From an uncultured Actinomycetes bacterium (lineage in GTDB: Bacteria > Actinomycetota > Acidimicrobiia > Acidimicrobiales > Ilumatobacteraceae), in assembly GCA_903872155.1 (NCBI GenBank), contig CAIQJP010000146.1, positions 30,906 through 94,905 on the forward strand: a DNA stretch of 64,000 bases. The letters run 5' to 3'. The notes under the pieces were generated by a model. It was not told where the DNA came from, did not search any database, and saw only the letters and a program-made list of their open reading frames with translations. Shown here in pieces: positions 32,337 through 41,406 of the stretch (positions are counted from its first letter, which is position 1; every line of letters starts with the position of its first letter). Position numbers and translations under genes: made by a program.

Positions 32337-33839
32337 TTATCGGTGCTGTTGCGGGTCAGACTGTTTCATCACATAGCGAGTTGTGAATACGCCATCGCCC
32401 GACAAAATACCGCCGCGAGCAAAGAGACGACCAGATTGCCAATTCGATAGGCCCAGTTCGGGTCGGTTGAGTGCGTATTGCCCGTCGACCCATCGAGTGA
32501 AGCCATTGCCAAAAAATGGCGATTCAGTCGAACGAAAAGCATGTTCAATCTCTGCGTGATCGGAGCTGATCATTGAAAGTACGAAATGCGGACTGAAAGA
32601 ATTGAAAAGTTCAATTGCTTCATCAAGATCTGAAATCAATCGGAGAGAGAATTCGGGATGATCGTCCCATTCCCATTCTGTCGCTAAAACCTCATCGTCG
32701 TCATGTTCGATGAGATCGAACAAAAATGATGATGAATACAGTTCTCGGAGGACTTGAGAAGTGAACGCTCCAACTGCGTGAACAATAAGTTTTGCCTCAC
32801 GACCTTTGGCCGCTAATACTGCCCCATTCAATACCGCCAAAAGAAGATCGTGGCGGTCGAGTGGAACACAACAGACATTTAGGGTGTTGCACACTTTGCG
32901 ATCTAATGAATGGCAAATGACTTGAGCGAGGTCAAGAGCATCGGCAGTCTGCCCAACAATGCTCCACGCACCACCAGTGCCATGAAGACTGACGGGTATT
33001 CCCGATTGACGTGCCACTGCCCCAAGTTGAGCGACGGCCTCTCCGCTTCCGCGAGCAACCGCTAGCGAGAGACCGGCGTGTGAGAATAAGGCGTATCCGG
33101 CTGATCTTTCGGGAGAGTCGACAAGTTGCACGCACCCAAGAGGCAGCTGGTTTTCTGCTAATGCCGGTTTCAAGGCAAAATCCATGATCGCCCGAGCAGT
33201 ATTCAGAGCGTCGCTTCCGATGCGAAAAACCACGGTGTTGCCCGATCGAAGCACACCAGTGGCATCGGCAAAAACATTTGGTCGACCCTCAAAAACGAAT
33301 CCAACAACTCCAAGCGGAGCTTGGTGTGCTTCCACTGACCAAGATTCGTGTTGCACAGTTTCTGTGGTGACTGTTGACGTATCTGGTAGATCACGCCACA
33401 TGTTGAGCGCTGCGATCATGTCAAGCCGCATCTTTTCGCCTAATTGCAGACGGGTTGTCGAACGACCTCGTTGATGAGCACTTTCCACGTCGATGTCATT
33501 AGCGATCTTTATCTTGTTGAAGATGTCGATATTTTGCAGGTTTGCGGCGAACGAACCGAAAAATTGAGTGATCCGAATCGAATCAATCGTTGCCAATTCG
33601 GCAAATGCCAGCCGAGCATTCGTGACTGCTGCATTTGCGATCTCGGCAACCGAACTCGGGATGTGCAGAAGATCGCCATTTTCCTGAACCACGACAAGTC
33701 GGTCCCCTGCCCGGAATTCGTGGGCGAGCTCAGCCGATACTGCAGTCCAACGAGTTCCTCCGAAGGGGATCCTGTGCCCTTCGATCAACGAATCAAGAAC
33801 ACCTTGATTTTGGTGATTCGCCGAGGTTTTCGAATTCAT
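32337..33839 (-). CDS. proA: Glutamate-5-semialdehyde dehydrogenase homologue (ProA-like)
   Basis: 500 residues versus about 420 for ordinary ProA. The aldehyde-dehydrogenase core is clear: APLGVVGFVFEGRPNVFADATG, LRSGNTVVFRIGSDAL, SLDRKVCNTLNVCCVP with the catalytic Cys, and GFTRWVDGQYALNRPELGLSN. An extra N-terminal block of about 70 residues (GTRWTAVSAELAHEFRAGD and onward) precedes the ALDH domain. Reduction of glutamyl-5-phosphate for proline is the default assignment; no proB is nearby, so another acyl-phosphate or aldehyde substrate is possible. The ATG is supported by TAACAT 6 nt upstream. Confidence 0.75.
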   Translation of the reverse strand: MNSKTSANHQNQGVLDSLIEGHRIPFGGTRWTAVSAELAHEFRAGDRLVVVQENGDLLHIPSSVAEIANAAVTNARLAFAELATIDSIRITQFFGSFAANLQNIDIFNKIKIANDIDVESAHQRGRSTTRLQLGEKMRLDMIAALNMWRDLPDTSTVTTETVQHESWSVEAHQAPLGVVGFVFEGRPNVFADATGVLRSGNTVVFRIGSDALNTARAIMDFALKPALAENQLPLGCVQLVDSPERSAGYALFSHAGLSLAVARGSGEAVAQLGAVARQSGIPVSLHGTGGAWSIVGQTADALDLAQVICHSLDRKVCNTLNVCCVPLDRHDLLLAVLNGAVLAAKGREAKLIVHAVGAFTSQVLRELYSSSFLFDLIEHDDDEVLATEWEWDDHPEFSLRLISDLDEAIELFNSFSPHFVLSMISSDHAEIEHAFRSTESPFFGNGFTRWVDGQYALNRPELGLSNWQSGRLFARGGILSGDGVFTTRYVMKQSDPQQHR

Positions 33840-33845
33840 ACAGTC

Positions 33846-33851
33846 ATGTTA
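33846..33851 (-). promoter_or_regulatory. Leaderless-type -10 for the ProA-like gene
   Basis: On the minus strand TAACAT, GACTGT, then the ATG at 33839. Confidence 0.5.
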
Positions 33852-33912
33852 GGAGACGGCATCATGGCGCAAACAAGGCAACCTCATCAAGCATGAGGCA
33901 CATGTGACCGTC

Positions 33913-33918
33913 TACCCT
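33913..33918 (+). promoter_or_regulatory. Leaderless-type -10 for the MBL-fold hydrolase
   Basis: TACCCT, AGAAAC, then GTG at 33925. It lies downstream of the first in-frame GTG (33904), so it argues for the later start. Confidence 0.5.
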
Positions 33919-33924
33919 AGAAAC

Positions 33925-34647
33925 GTGACTGACTTGGCAGATAATCAGGTGTATTTCAAACAATTGCTCTCAGGCCGAGATTTCGCTGTCGGAGACCCGC
34001 TTGCCCAACAAATGGTCAACTTCGTCTACCTCATCGGTGATCGTTCGACCGGCGAATGCATGGTGATTGATCCGGCTTACGCCGTCGATGATCTGGTTAA
34101 CTTCGCCAATAACGATGGAATGAAAATCACTGGTGCCTTGGCAACTCATTATCATCCTGATCACATTGGGGGTTCGATGATGAACTATCGCATCGAAGGG
34201 ATTACCCGCCTCCTTGAACACGGTTCAATCGGTATCCACGTCAACAAAGAAGAAGCGCCGTGGGTTCTTCGAACCACGGGTGTGTCAGAAACTGACCTCG
34301 TCGCCCACGACGCTGGCGACATCGTCAAGGTTGGCAATATCGACATCACATTGGTTCATACCCCAGGCCACACTCCTGGTTCACAATGTTTCTTGGTCAA
34401 TGGTTGTCTGATTTCTGGAGACACTCTTTTTCTTGACGGATGTGGCCGCACCGATTTGCCCGGCAGCGATCCAGAAATGATGTACGAGAGTTTGCAAACT
34501 CTCAACAGTCTTCCTAGTACAACAATCATTTATCCAGGTCATCAATATTCGCAGCCTGCCCACGAATCACTTGCCCAAGTTCAACAACATAATTTCGTTT
34601 TAAAGCCGATGTCGAAAGATCAGTGGACAACTATTTTCGCTGGTTAA
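33925..34647 (+). CDS. MBL-fold metallo-hydrolase (glyoxalase II-like)
   Basis: 240 residues from the GTG at 33925 (247 if from 33904). ATHYHPDHIGGSMM is the HxHxDH dizinc motif, LVHTPGHTPGSQCFLV the next His, LISGDTLFLDGCGRTD the bridging Asp and IIYPGHQYSQPAH the last His. Likely a thioester or lactone hydrolase such as hydroxyacylglutathione-type or persulfide enzymes; in actinobacteria the thiol would be mycothiol. It converges on the TauE gene 12 bp away. Confidence 0.85.
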   Translation: MTDLADNQVYFKQLLSGRDFAVGDPLAQQMVNFVYLIGDRSTGECMVIDPAYAVDDLVNFANNDGMKITGALATHYHPDHIGGSMMNYRIEGITRLLEHGSIGIHVNKEEAPWVLRTTGVSETDLVAHDAGDIVKVGNIDITLVHTPGHTPGSQCFLVNGCLISGDTLFLDGCGRTDLPGSDPEMMYESLQTLNSLPSTTIIYPGHQYSQPAHESLAQVQQHNFVLKPMSKDQWTTIFAG

Positions 34648-34659
34648 GGATCAATGTTT

Positions 34660-35391
34660 TTAGCCAACGATTGCGCCAACGAGCGCAGAACCACCGGCAG
34701 CCAACAAAAGCAGTAGGACAATTCGTCGGGCGTTTTGTTCGTTCAGTCGAGGCTTGAGTTTTTGTCCAATCAGAATTCCTAAGCCAAGTATGGGCAGGCT
34801 GACTAATACCCCGATGAGAGAATCGGAGTTGACTTTTCGCAGGGCGAAAAACGAAGCCAGGGTGAAAACACCAGAGATTGTAAATATCGCACTGATGGTG
34901 GCCCGAAATTGAGCGATCGGTAAACCTCGACCTTGTAACGCGAATACCAGCGGAGGCCCATTTGTCGATAACGACGACGACAACGCTCCACTTAAGAAGC
35001 CCGCGCCAATTTCTAGTCGCGAGCTGGCGTGGCTGATGTTGGAACGCCGGGCTAAGAAAAGGACGGCCACAAAGATGCCGACCGCTAAGCAACCCTTTAA
35101 GACCCGTTCATCCACGTGATTGAAAACCAAAAGTCCACAGGGAATTCCGAAGAGCGCCGAAATAGACAGCCGTGCGATCAGATGCCACTGAGCGTCATGA
35201 CGACCATTCACGGCTTGAAAAGTTGAACTTCCCAGTCCGAGGAAAGTGGAAATGACGACCGCATCATGCGGGTCGACCGCCAAAACCATGAGCGGAACGG
35301 CAAGGAGGGCAAAGCCAAAGCCCACGATGTTCTGCACCACCGCCGAGATACCGACTGCCAGCAATAAGACGATGATTTCGCGGCCAGACAT
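34660..35391 (-). CDS. TauE/SafE family membrane transporter
   Basis: 243 residues with about eight hydrophobic helices. IVGFGFALLAVPLMVLAVDPHDAV near the N-terminus and FLSGALSSSLSTNGPPLVFAL in the second half are the repeat signatures of the TauE/SafE (DUF81) family. These proteins export sulfite, sulfoacetate or other organic anions. No -10 of the common type lies before the ATG. It diverges from the M20 hydrolase over 72 bp that contain the palindromic operator. Confidence 0.85.
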   Translation of the reverse strand: MSGREIIVLLLAVGISAVVQNIVGFGFALLAVPLMVLAVDPHDAVVISTFLGLGSSTFQAVNGRHDAQWHLIARLSISALFGIPCGLLVFNHVDERVLKGCLAVGIFVAVLFLARRSNISHASSRLEIGAGFLSGALSSSLSTNGPPLVFALQGRGLPIAQFRATISAIFTISGVFTLASFFALRKVNSDSLIGVLVSLPILGLGILIGQKLKPRLNEQNARRIVLLLLLAAGGSALVGAIVG

Positions 35392-35440
35392 TGATTCCGA
35401 TTCTTGTCGTTGGGCCGACCTATGGTCGTCGGCATTGGGC

Positions 35441-35457
35441 TTTACAAAATGTAAACT
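35441..35457 (+). promoter_or_regulatory. Palindromic operator overlapping the -10 of the ureide/purine operon
   Basis: TTTAC-AAAAT-GTAAA is an inverted repeat (35441-35455). It overlaps TAAACT (35452-35457), a -10 hexamer 6 nt before the GTG at 35464. The 13-mer ACAAAATGTAAAC recurs at 43649-43661, also 7 nt before a GTG. A repressor binding here would block RNA polymerase. Confidence 0.6.
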
Positions 35458-35463
35458 TAACCC

Positions 35464-36759
35464 GTGACTCCAGCCGTCCCCTTTCGTGAATTGAATCTTC
35501 CCTCGATGCAGGGTAATTCAATTTCTCAGGATCGCCTCTTGGCTCGCCTCGACGAATTGGCGACCATTGGACCGATCGATGGTGGTGGCTCATGTCGTCT
35601 CGCTCTGACCGACGCTGACCGTGATGGACGCGACCTGGTCGTGACGTGGATGAGGGACCTTGGTCTTGAGGTCATTGTTGACGGAGTCGGCAACATTACT
35701 GGTACCTGGAATGTCGGATCTGGTGCACCGGTGATGACGGGCAGTCATATCGATACCGTGCGAACCGGAGGACGTTACGACGGAAACTTCGGAGTCATTG
35801 CTGGTCTTGAAGTAATTGAAACTTTGATGGCGGCCGGTTTGACGCCTGCTCGTCCCCTGGCCGTTGGAGTCTTCACCAATGAAGAAGGAGCGCGCTTCCA
35901 ACCAGACATGCTTGGATCGCTGGTGTACGTCGGAGGTCTACCGCTTGAGTCTGCCCTCGACACGATTGCGATTGACGGCGCTGTGTTAGGTGATGAATTG
36001 CAGCGCATCGGTTACGCAGGTTCTGCCCCATGTCCAAGCGCTGCTCCACACGCCTTTGTTGAACTGCATATTGAGCAAGGACCGCGGCTCGAAGCTGAAG
36101 GAATTCAAATCGGTGCAGTGACTGGCGTACAAGGTATTTCATGGCAAGAAGTAACCATTGCCGGTCAAAGCAATCATGCCGGTACGACACCGATGTCTCT
36201 TCGGCATGATCCCGCCTATATCGCTGCAGAGATTGCTGTGTACCTACGTCAGATCGCGCACGAATATGGTGGTAATCAAGTGTGCACTGTTGGCAAGATT
36301 GACTTGCAACCAAACTTGATCAATGTTGTCCCTAAAAGTGCAACTCTTACTCTTGATGTGCGCAATACCGATGAGAAGATTCTGCGTGAAGTTGAATCCA
36401 AGATTGCCAAAAAAATTGCCGAGTTAGCAGAAGATGAGGGTGTCTCGATCTCGTCGCGAGTTCTCGCGCGTTTTGAGCCAGTTGAATTTGATGCTCAGTT
36501 GACTGGTCTCATTGCCGAATTAGCTCAACACCACAATCGTTCAGTCATGTTGATGCCGTCTGGTGCAGGTCACGACGCTCAGATGTTGGCGCGGGTGTGC
36601 CCCACAACAATGATCTTTACGCCGTCAGTACAAGGGATTAGTCATAATCCAGCTGAATTTACCAATGCCGACGACCTTGTTGCCGGAACCAATATTCTGA
36701 TGGACACGATGTGGGCTTTGGCCCACTTCGATCTCTCACCGCAGACTGGAATGAATTGA
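35464..36759 (+). CDS. M20 family N-carbamoyl-L-amino acid hydrolase / allantoate amidohydrolase
   Basis: 431 residues. Dimetal site: TGSHIDTVRTGGRYDG, VFTNEEGARFQ, ELHIEQGP, GHDAQMLA, and GISHNPAEFT near the C-terminus; QSNHAGTTPMSLRHD is the dimer-domain substrate loop. The ArgE/DapE-like hydantoinase/carbamoylase group splits N-carbamoyl amino acids, ureidopropionate or allantoate, releasing ammonia and CO2 or ureidoglycine. First gene of a five-gene unit; GTG start on a predicted leaderless mRNA under a palindromic operator. Confidence 0.88.
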   Translation: MTPAVPFRELNLPSMQGNSISQDRLLARLDELATIGPIDGGGSCRLALTDADRDGRDLVVTWMRDLGLEVIVDGVGNITGTWNVGSGAPVMTGSHIDTVRTGGRYDGNFGVIAGLEVIETLMAAGLTPARPLAVGVFTNEEGARFQPDMLGSLVYVGGLPLESALDTIAIDGAVLGDELQRIGYAGSAPCPSAAPHAFVELHIEQGPRLEAEGIQIGAVTGVQGISWQEVTIAGQSNHAGTTPMSLRHDPAYIAAEIAVYLRQIAHEYGGNQVCTVGKIDLQPNLINVVPKSATLTLDVRNTDEKILREVESKIAKKIAELAEDEGVSISSRVLARFEPVEFDAQLTGLIAELAQHHNRSVMLMPSGAGHDAQMLARVCPTTMIFTPSVQGISHNPAEFTNADDLVAGTNILMDTMWALAHFDLSPQTGMN

Positions 36760-37745
36760 TGTCTCAACAATCTCGCATCGTTGTCGTCGGAGCTGCTCAA
36801 CTTGGGCCGATTCAAAAGAATGATTCTCGGTCCAGCGTTGTGAATCGTTTGATTACTTTGTTGCGTCAAGCAAAAGAACGTTCATGTGACTTGGTGGTGT
36901 TCCCCGAGCTGGCTTTAACAACATTCTTTCCTCGATGGTTTGTTGATGACATCTCTGAAGCTGATCATTGGTATGAAAAGGCGATGCCAAGCGCTGAAAC
37001 TCAACCTCTCTTTGATGAGGCTAAAAAGTTGGGAATCGGTTTCTCATTGGGTTACGCCGAACTGACTGAACCAGATGCTCAAGGTGTCGTCCATCGTTTC
37101 AACACGCAGATTTTGGTTGAACGAGACGGCTCAGTAGTAGCCAAGTACCACAAGGTGCACATTCCTGGTCACGAGCATCACGAGCCAAATCGTCCCTTCC
37201 AACACGCTGAGCGTTACTACTTCGAACCAGGTCCGGAAGGCTTTGGTGTTTGGGCGGCATTCGGCGGTCTCTTCGGCATGATGATTTGTAACGATCGTCG
37301 TTGGCCAGAGACGTATCGCGAAATGGGTCTACAAGGAGTCGAAATGATTCTTTGTGGGTACAACACTCCGATTCATTATGTGCCCGATCCGAGTCAAGAT
37401 ATTTTGCAGGGCTTTCATAATTCGCTCGTCATGCAATCTGGTGCCTACCAAAATGGAACATGGGTAGTTGGCGTTGCCAAGGGCGGAGTGGAAGAAGGTG
37501 TTGATTCGTTAGGTCAAACCTGCATCGTTGCTCCTAGCGGCCAAATTGTGGCTCAGACATTAACTACCAACGATGAACTCATAGTTGCGGCTTGTGATCT
37601 TGATTGGTGCGAGCGTTACAAGGGCACCCTGTTTAATTTCGATCGTTATCGTCGACCCGAGGTCTATACCCGTATTACTCAACAACGCGGAACAATCATT
37701 TCTCCCGAAAACCAAGCAGCGATTAAAGGACATACCCATGACTGA
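36759..37745 (+). CDS. N-carbamoyl-D-amino-acid hydrolase (nitrilase superfamily)
   Basis: 328 residues. It follows Agrobacterium D-carbamoylase closely as I recall that sequence: VVFPELALTTFFPRWF (catalytic Glu50), KYHKVHIPGHEHHEPNRPFQ (Lys), RYYFEPGPEGFGV and MMICNDRRWPETYREMG (nucleophile Cys). It splits N-carbamoyl-D-amino acids to the amino acid, CO2 and ammonia. The start ATG overlaps the M20 stop by one base (TGATG). With the M20 enzyme it would cover L- and D-carbamoyl products of hydantoin-like rings. No hydantoinase is in the window. Confidence 0.9.
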   Translation: MSQQSRIVVVGAAQLGPIQKNDSRSSVVNRLITLLRQAKERSCDLVVFPELALTTFFPRWFVDDISEADHWYEKAMPSAETQPLFDEAKKLGIGFSLGYAELTEPDAQGVVHRFNTQILVERDGSVVAKYHKVHIPGHEHHEPNRPFQHAERYYFEPGPEGFGVWAAFGGLFGMMICNDRRWPETYREMGLQGVEMILCGYNTPIHYVPDPSQDILQGFHNSLVMQSGAYQNGTWVVGVAKGGVEEGVDSLGQTCIVAPSGQIVAQTLTTNDELIVAACDLDWCERYKGTLFNFDRYRRPEVYTRITQQRGTIISPENQAAIKGHTHD

Positions 37746-40350
37746 TATCGCTAACAATCCGCATCAACAAACAAGTCGACGAGTGGCATTGCAGGTCAAT
37801 GGACATGAAGTGACAGTGAGCGCTGAACATCCACATTTGCTCGCGGCTCTGCGCGATGAACTGGATATCACATCTCCTAAAGATGGTTGTTCTCCATCTG
37901 GTCAATGCGGTTGTTGCACAGTGATGATTGATGGCAAGGTTGTGGTGAGCTGCCAACAGTCGCTGGAAAAAGTTGCTGGGAAATCGGTCGTCACCCTTGA
38001 GGGGCTCGAACAAGACGAACGTGAGTCATATGCCAATGCATTCGCCGCCTGCGGTGGGCTGCAATGTGGTTTTTGTATTCCTGGCATTGTGATGCGGGCT
38101 AAGGGACAAATCGACAAAAAAGGCGCTGCTCTAACTAAGGCAGATATGAGTCGTCACTTAGGCGCAAACCTGTGTCGCTGCACTGGCTACGTCAAGGTAC
38201 TCGACGCAATCGAAGCTGTTGCTCAGGGCAAAAAACTCATGCCCCAGCAGCCAACTGGTCTTGGTTCGGGTGGAATGAAATACGAAGCCAAAGAATTGAC
38301 TCTTGGTGACCGAGGTTATGTCGACGATATTCGTGTCCCAGGAATGCTTCACGCAGCTCTCGTGCTCACGGCTCATACTCGAGCCGACATCACGGCGATC
38401 AATACTGAAGCAGCATTACAGGCCTCCGGAGTTGTTGGGGTATTCACCGCGAGTGATATCCCAGCCGAACTTCGTGTTGGACTGATTTACAAAGATTGGC
38501 CGGTGATGATTCCGGTTGGAGGTCGAACCAGTTACGCCGGTGACGTGTTGGCAATTGTTGTTGCTGATACTCGTATTGCTGCACGGGCTGCGGTGTCTCT
38601 TGTCGATGTTCAGTACTCCCCTCTTAAACCGATCACCGATCCCTTGTACGCGATCACTAATCAAGAGATTGCAGTGTGGGGTACCGACTCAAATATTTTG
38701 AGTATTAGTAAGTATTCACGTGGCAATGTTGAAACTGCTTTGGCTTCGGCACCCCATGTAGTGCACGAGATCTTTGATACTCAGCGCATTGAGCATGCTT
38801 TCTTAGAACCAGAAAGTTCGCTGGCCGTACCTTCGGTCACTGATGGTATTCGTCGTCTTCATGTGTATTCAGGTGGTCAAGGCGTTTGGGACGACCGCAA
38901 TGACATCGCACGAATCTTGGGAATTAATAATTCTCAAGTCACTGTTGAACTCGTGACTAATGGCGGTGCCTTTGGTGGCAAAGAAGATATGAGCAATCAA
39001 GCCCATGCTGCACTCGCCGCTTGGTTGCTTGATGCACCAGTGAAGTGCACGCTTTCTCGCGAAGAGTCTTTCTTAATGCACGCCAAAAGGCATCCAATTC
39101 ATATGGAGTACACCGCAGGATGCGATGCTGACGGTCGTTTAGTTGCTCTCAAGGTGCGAGCCCTCGGTGACAGCGGAGCATACGCAAGTGTTGGCATGAA
39201 GGTTCTCGAGCGTATGGCTGGTCACGCTAGTGGTCCGTACGAATTGGCCAACATCGATGTTGAAGCCATTGCCGCACGCACAAATAATCCCGTGTGTGGT
39301 GCATTCCGCGGGTTTGGAGCGAATCAGGCACAGTTCGCAATGGAAGGCGTCATTGATCGCTTGGCAAAGTTGGTCGGTATCTCCGGCTGGGAAATGCGCA
39401 AACGCAATGTCATCAAACCAGGTGTGGTTTGGGGACCTGGACAAATTATGGATGATGGTTGTCTCGGTGCTGAAAGATGCCTTGATGAAATCAAACCTTT
39501 TTATGACGCAGCAATCGCGTCAGGTCAAGCGGTGGGTCTTGGCTTAGGCCTCAAGAACTCGGGACTCGGAAATGGTTTCAAAGAAGTCAGTGGCGCGGTT
39601 GTTCACTTCCGTGAAGACGGAATTGTTGAAGTACGTCATGGTTGGACCGAGATGGGGCAAGGTATCAACACAGTGGCCCTGCAAGTTGCAGTTCATGAAC
39701 TCGGAATTGATCCTGACAAGATTCGAGTGATTGTTGATACCACCCGCGAACTCGGTTTTGGACAAACCACTGGATCACGTGGAACCTTGATGGGTGCCGG
39801 AGCCGTGAAGGCCGCCTGCGAAGCGGCACGAGCCGCTCACTGTGCGGTAGGTGTCGATCATTACGGTGAGTACCGAGTTGATTGGACCCAAAAGTTGGGT
39901 GAAGTGGAAAACCCGACGATCCATTCAACATTTGGCTATGCCGCTCAACTCGTGACCGTCGATCGTGAAACCGGAAAGGTGACCGAAGTAGTAGCAGCCC
40001 ATGATGTCGGTCTGGCTGTCAACCCGACTTTGTGTGAAGGGCAGATTGAAGGATCAGTTCACATGGGTCTTGGGTATGCACTTTCGGAAAACTTCCCATC
40101 CGATCCCGAGACTGGGTTCCCCACCAACAAGACTCTGCGTTCACTCGGAATCATTCGAGCCAAGGACATGCCACCGGTGAAGGTTGTGCTGGTTGAATCG
40201 CCTGAACCTAATTCGCCCTACGGAATTAAGGGCGTTGGCGAGATTGGTCTCGTTCCAACTGCAGGAGCTGTGGCCGCTGCACTCTTTGAATACGACGGTG
40301 AATGGCGAACCGTGTTGCCGATGCGCCCAACCACTGAAGACAGCGACTGA
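37738..40350 (+). CDS. Fused 2Fe-2S / molybdopterin xanthine dehydrogenase-family hydroxylase
   Basis: 870 residues from the ATG at 37738, overlapping the nitrilase by 8 bp. The N-terminal 160 residues are the two-cluster ferredoxin subunit: PSGQCGCCTVMIDGK and QCGFCIPGIVMRAKG with ANLCRCTGYVKVLDA. The rest is the Mo subunit: GGAFGGKEDMSNQAH, CGAFRGFGANQAQF, and GIKGVGEIGLVPTAG with the catalytic Glu. No FAD domain is fused. This layout matches the selenium-dependent molybdenum hydroxylase family, whose clusters also contain ssnA. A purine or other N-heterocycle is the likely substrate. The nearest FAD subunit is at 43669. Confidence 0.88.
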   Translation: MTDIANNPHQQTSRRVALQVNGHEVTVSAEHPHLLAALRDELDITSPKDGCSPSGQCGCCTVMIDGKVVVSCQQSLEKVAGKSVVTLEGLEQDERESYANAFAACGGLQCGFCIPGIVMRAKGQIDKKGAALTKADMSRHLGANLCRCTGYVKVLDAIEAVAQGKKLMPQQPTGLGSGGMKYEAKELTLGDRGYVDDIRVPGMLHAALVLTAHTRADITAINTEAALQASGVVGVFTASDIPAELRVGLIYKDWPVMIPVGGRTSYAGDVLAIVVADTRIAARAAVSLVDVQYSPLKPITDPLYAITNQEIAVWGTDSNILSISKYSRGNVETALASAPHVVHEIFDTQRIEHAFLEPESSLAVPSVTDGIRRLHVYSGGQGVWDDRNDIARILGINNSQVTVELVTNGGAFGGKEDMSNQAHAALAAWLLDAPVKCTLSREESFLMHAKRHPIHMEYTAGCDADGRLVALKVRALGDSGAYASVGMKVLERMAGHASGPYELANIDVEAIAARTNNPVCGAFRGFGANQAQFAMEGVIDRLAKLVGISGWEMRKRNVIKPGVVWGPGQIMDDGCLGAERCLDEIKPFYDAAIASGQAVGLGLGLKNSGLGNGFKEVSGAVVHFREDGIVEVRHGWTEMGQGINTVALQVAVHELGIDPDKIRVIVDTTRELGFGQTTGSRGTLMGAGAVKAACEAARAAHCAVGVDHYGEYRVDWTQKLGEVENPTIHSTFGYAAQLVTVDRETGKVTEVVAAHDVGLAVNPTLCEGQIEGSVHMGLGYALSENFPSDPETGFPTNKTLRSLGIIRAKDMPPVKVVLVESPEPNSPYGIKGVGEIGLVPTAGAVAAALFEYDGEWRTVLPMRPTTEDSD

Positions 40351-40351
40351 C

Positions 40352-41374
40352 ATGGCAAGCACCACCCCAGGTCTTGTTTGTGGTCATCATCATTTGTATT
40401 CATCGTTGGCTCGGGGCATGCCCGCTCCTCCAATGCAACCAACTAACTTTTTGGAAATTTTGCAGCAAGTTTGGTGGCGGTTAGACGTTGCGCTTGATCT
40501 TGACATGATTTATTGGTCAGCGAAATTGGGTGCCGTTGAAGCATTGATGAATGGCACCACCGGAATTATCGATCATCACGAAAGTCCAAACGCGATCGAA
40601 GGAAGCCTTGATGTGATCGCTCTGGCTTGTGCAGAAGTAGGAGTGCGCGTCAACTGTTCATATGGGGTGACCAATCGACATGGATCAGATGCTGGCCGTC
40701 GAGGCTTAGAAGAAAATCGTCGTTTTATTGCGTCAGGTGGTCGTGGAATGGTCGGAGTCCACGCAGCGTTCACCTGTTCAGATGAATTACTGGAAGATGC
40801 TTCGGGTTTGGCAAATGATCTTGGCGTCGGTGTTCATATCCATGTCGCTGAAGGAGTCGATGACATTCCGGCCGGAGCGCGACTCGAAAAGCTCGCGCAA
40901 GATAATTGGTTGCTGGTTCATTGCGTGCATCTCGATCGAAATCTTCGAGGAACGATTGCCCACAACCCGCGTAGCAATATGAATAACGGCGTTGGGTACG
41001 CGTATCCATCGCAACGAGCAAACAAGATAGTTCTTGGTACCGACGGAATTGGTGCCGACATGCTTGAAGAATTGCGTTTGGCCTATGTGGCGTACCGAGC
41101 AGATGATGTCACTCTCTCCCCTGACCTCGCGTGGTCTTGGCTTGAAAATGGCTATGACTTCATCCCAGAATGTCGCGATGATCAGGTGACATGGAATTAC
41201 GACCACAGTGACAGTCCGTGGCACGTCGCATTCACTCCTGGCATTCGAGCAATCAATGTTCGTTCGTCTGAAGGCGAAGCATTGCTTCAGAATGGTCTGC
41301 CGACACGTGTTGACCTCCATGAAGTACGAACCAAGGCATCCGAAGCCGCACAGCGTCTATTTGCCAAACTGTAA
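40352..41374 (+). CDS. Short SsnA-like amidohydrolase
   Basis: 340 residues from the ATG one base after the dehydrogenase stop. It begins [18 protein letters not shown], which is the metal-binding HxH strand usually found near residue 60 of SsnA/aminohydrolases (about 440 residues). [22 protein letters not shown] and [12 protein letters not shown] supply the remaining metal ligands. The N-terminal beta-sandwich half and part of the C-terminal one are absent. Likely a purine/heterocycle deaminase or ring hydrolase acting after the molybdenum enzyme. The stop-to-start context makes an upstream start impossible without overlapping the previous gene. Confidence 0.8.
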   Translation: MASTTPGLVCGHHHLYSSLARGMPAPPMQPTNFLEILQQVWWRLDVALDLDMIYWSAKLGAVEALMNGTTGIIDHHESPNAIEGSLDVIALACAEVGVRVNCSYGVTNRHGSDAGRRGLEENRRFIASGGRGMVGVHAAFTCSDELLEDASGLANDLGVGVHIHVAEGVDDIPAGARLEKLAQDNWLLVHCVHLDRNLRGTIAHNPRSNMNNGVGYAYPSQRANKIVLGTDGIGADMLEELRLAYVAYRADDVTLSPDLAWSWLENGYDFIPECRDDQVTWNYDHSDSPWHVAFTPGIRAINVRSSEGEALLQNGLPTRVDLHEVRTKASEAAQRLFAKL

Positions 41375-41406
41375 ATCAACCTCTCAATCACAAAGGCCGC
41401 ATCATC

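Noticed and set aside
37585..37737. Extension of the fused molybdenum hydroxylase into the nitrilase gene
   Set aside because: The ATG at 37738 begins the ferredoxin domain; the earlier sequence is a frame shadow of the nitrilase.
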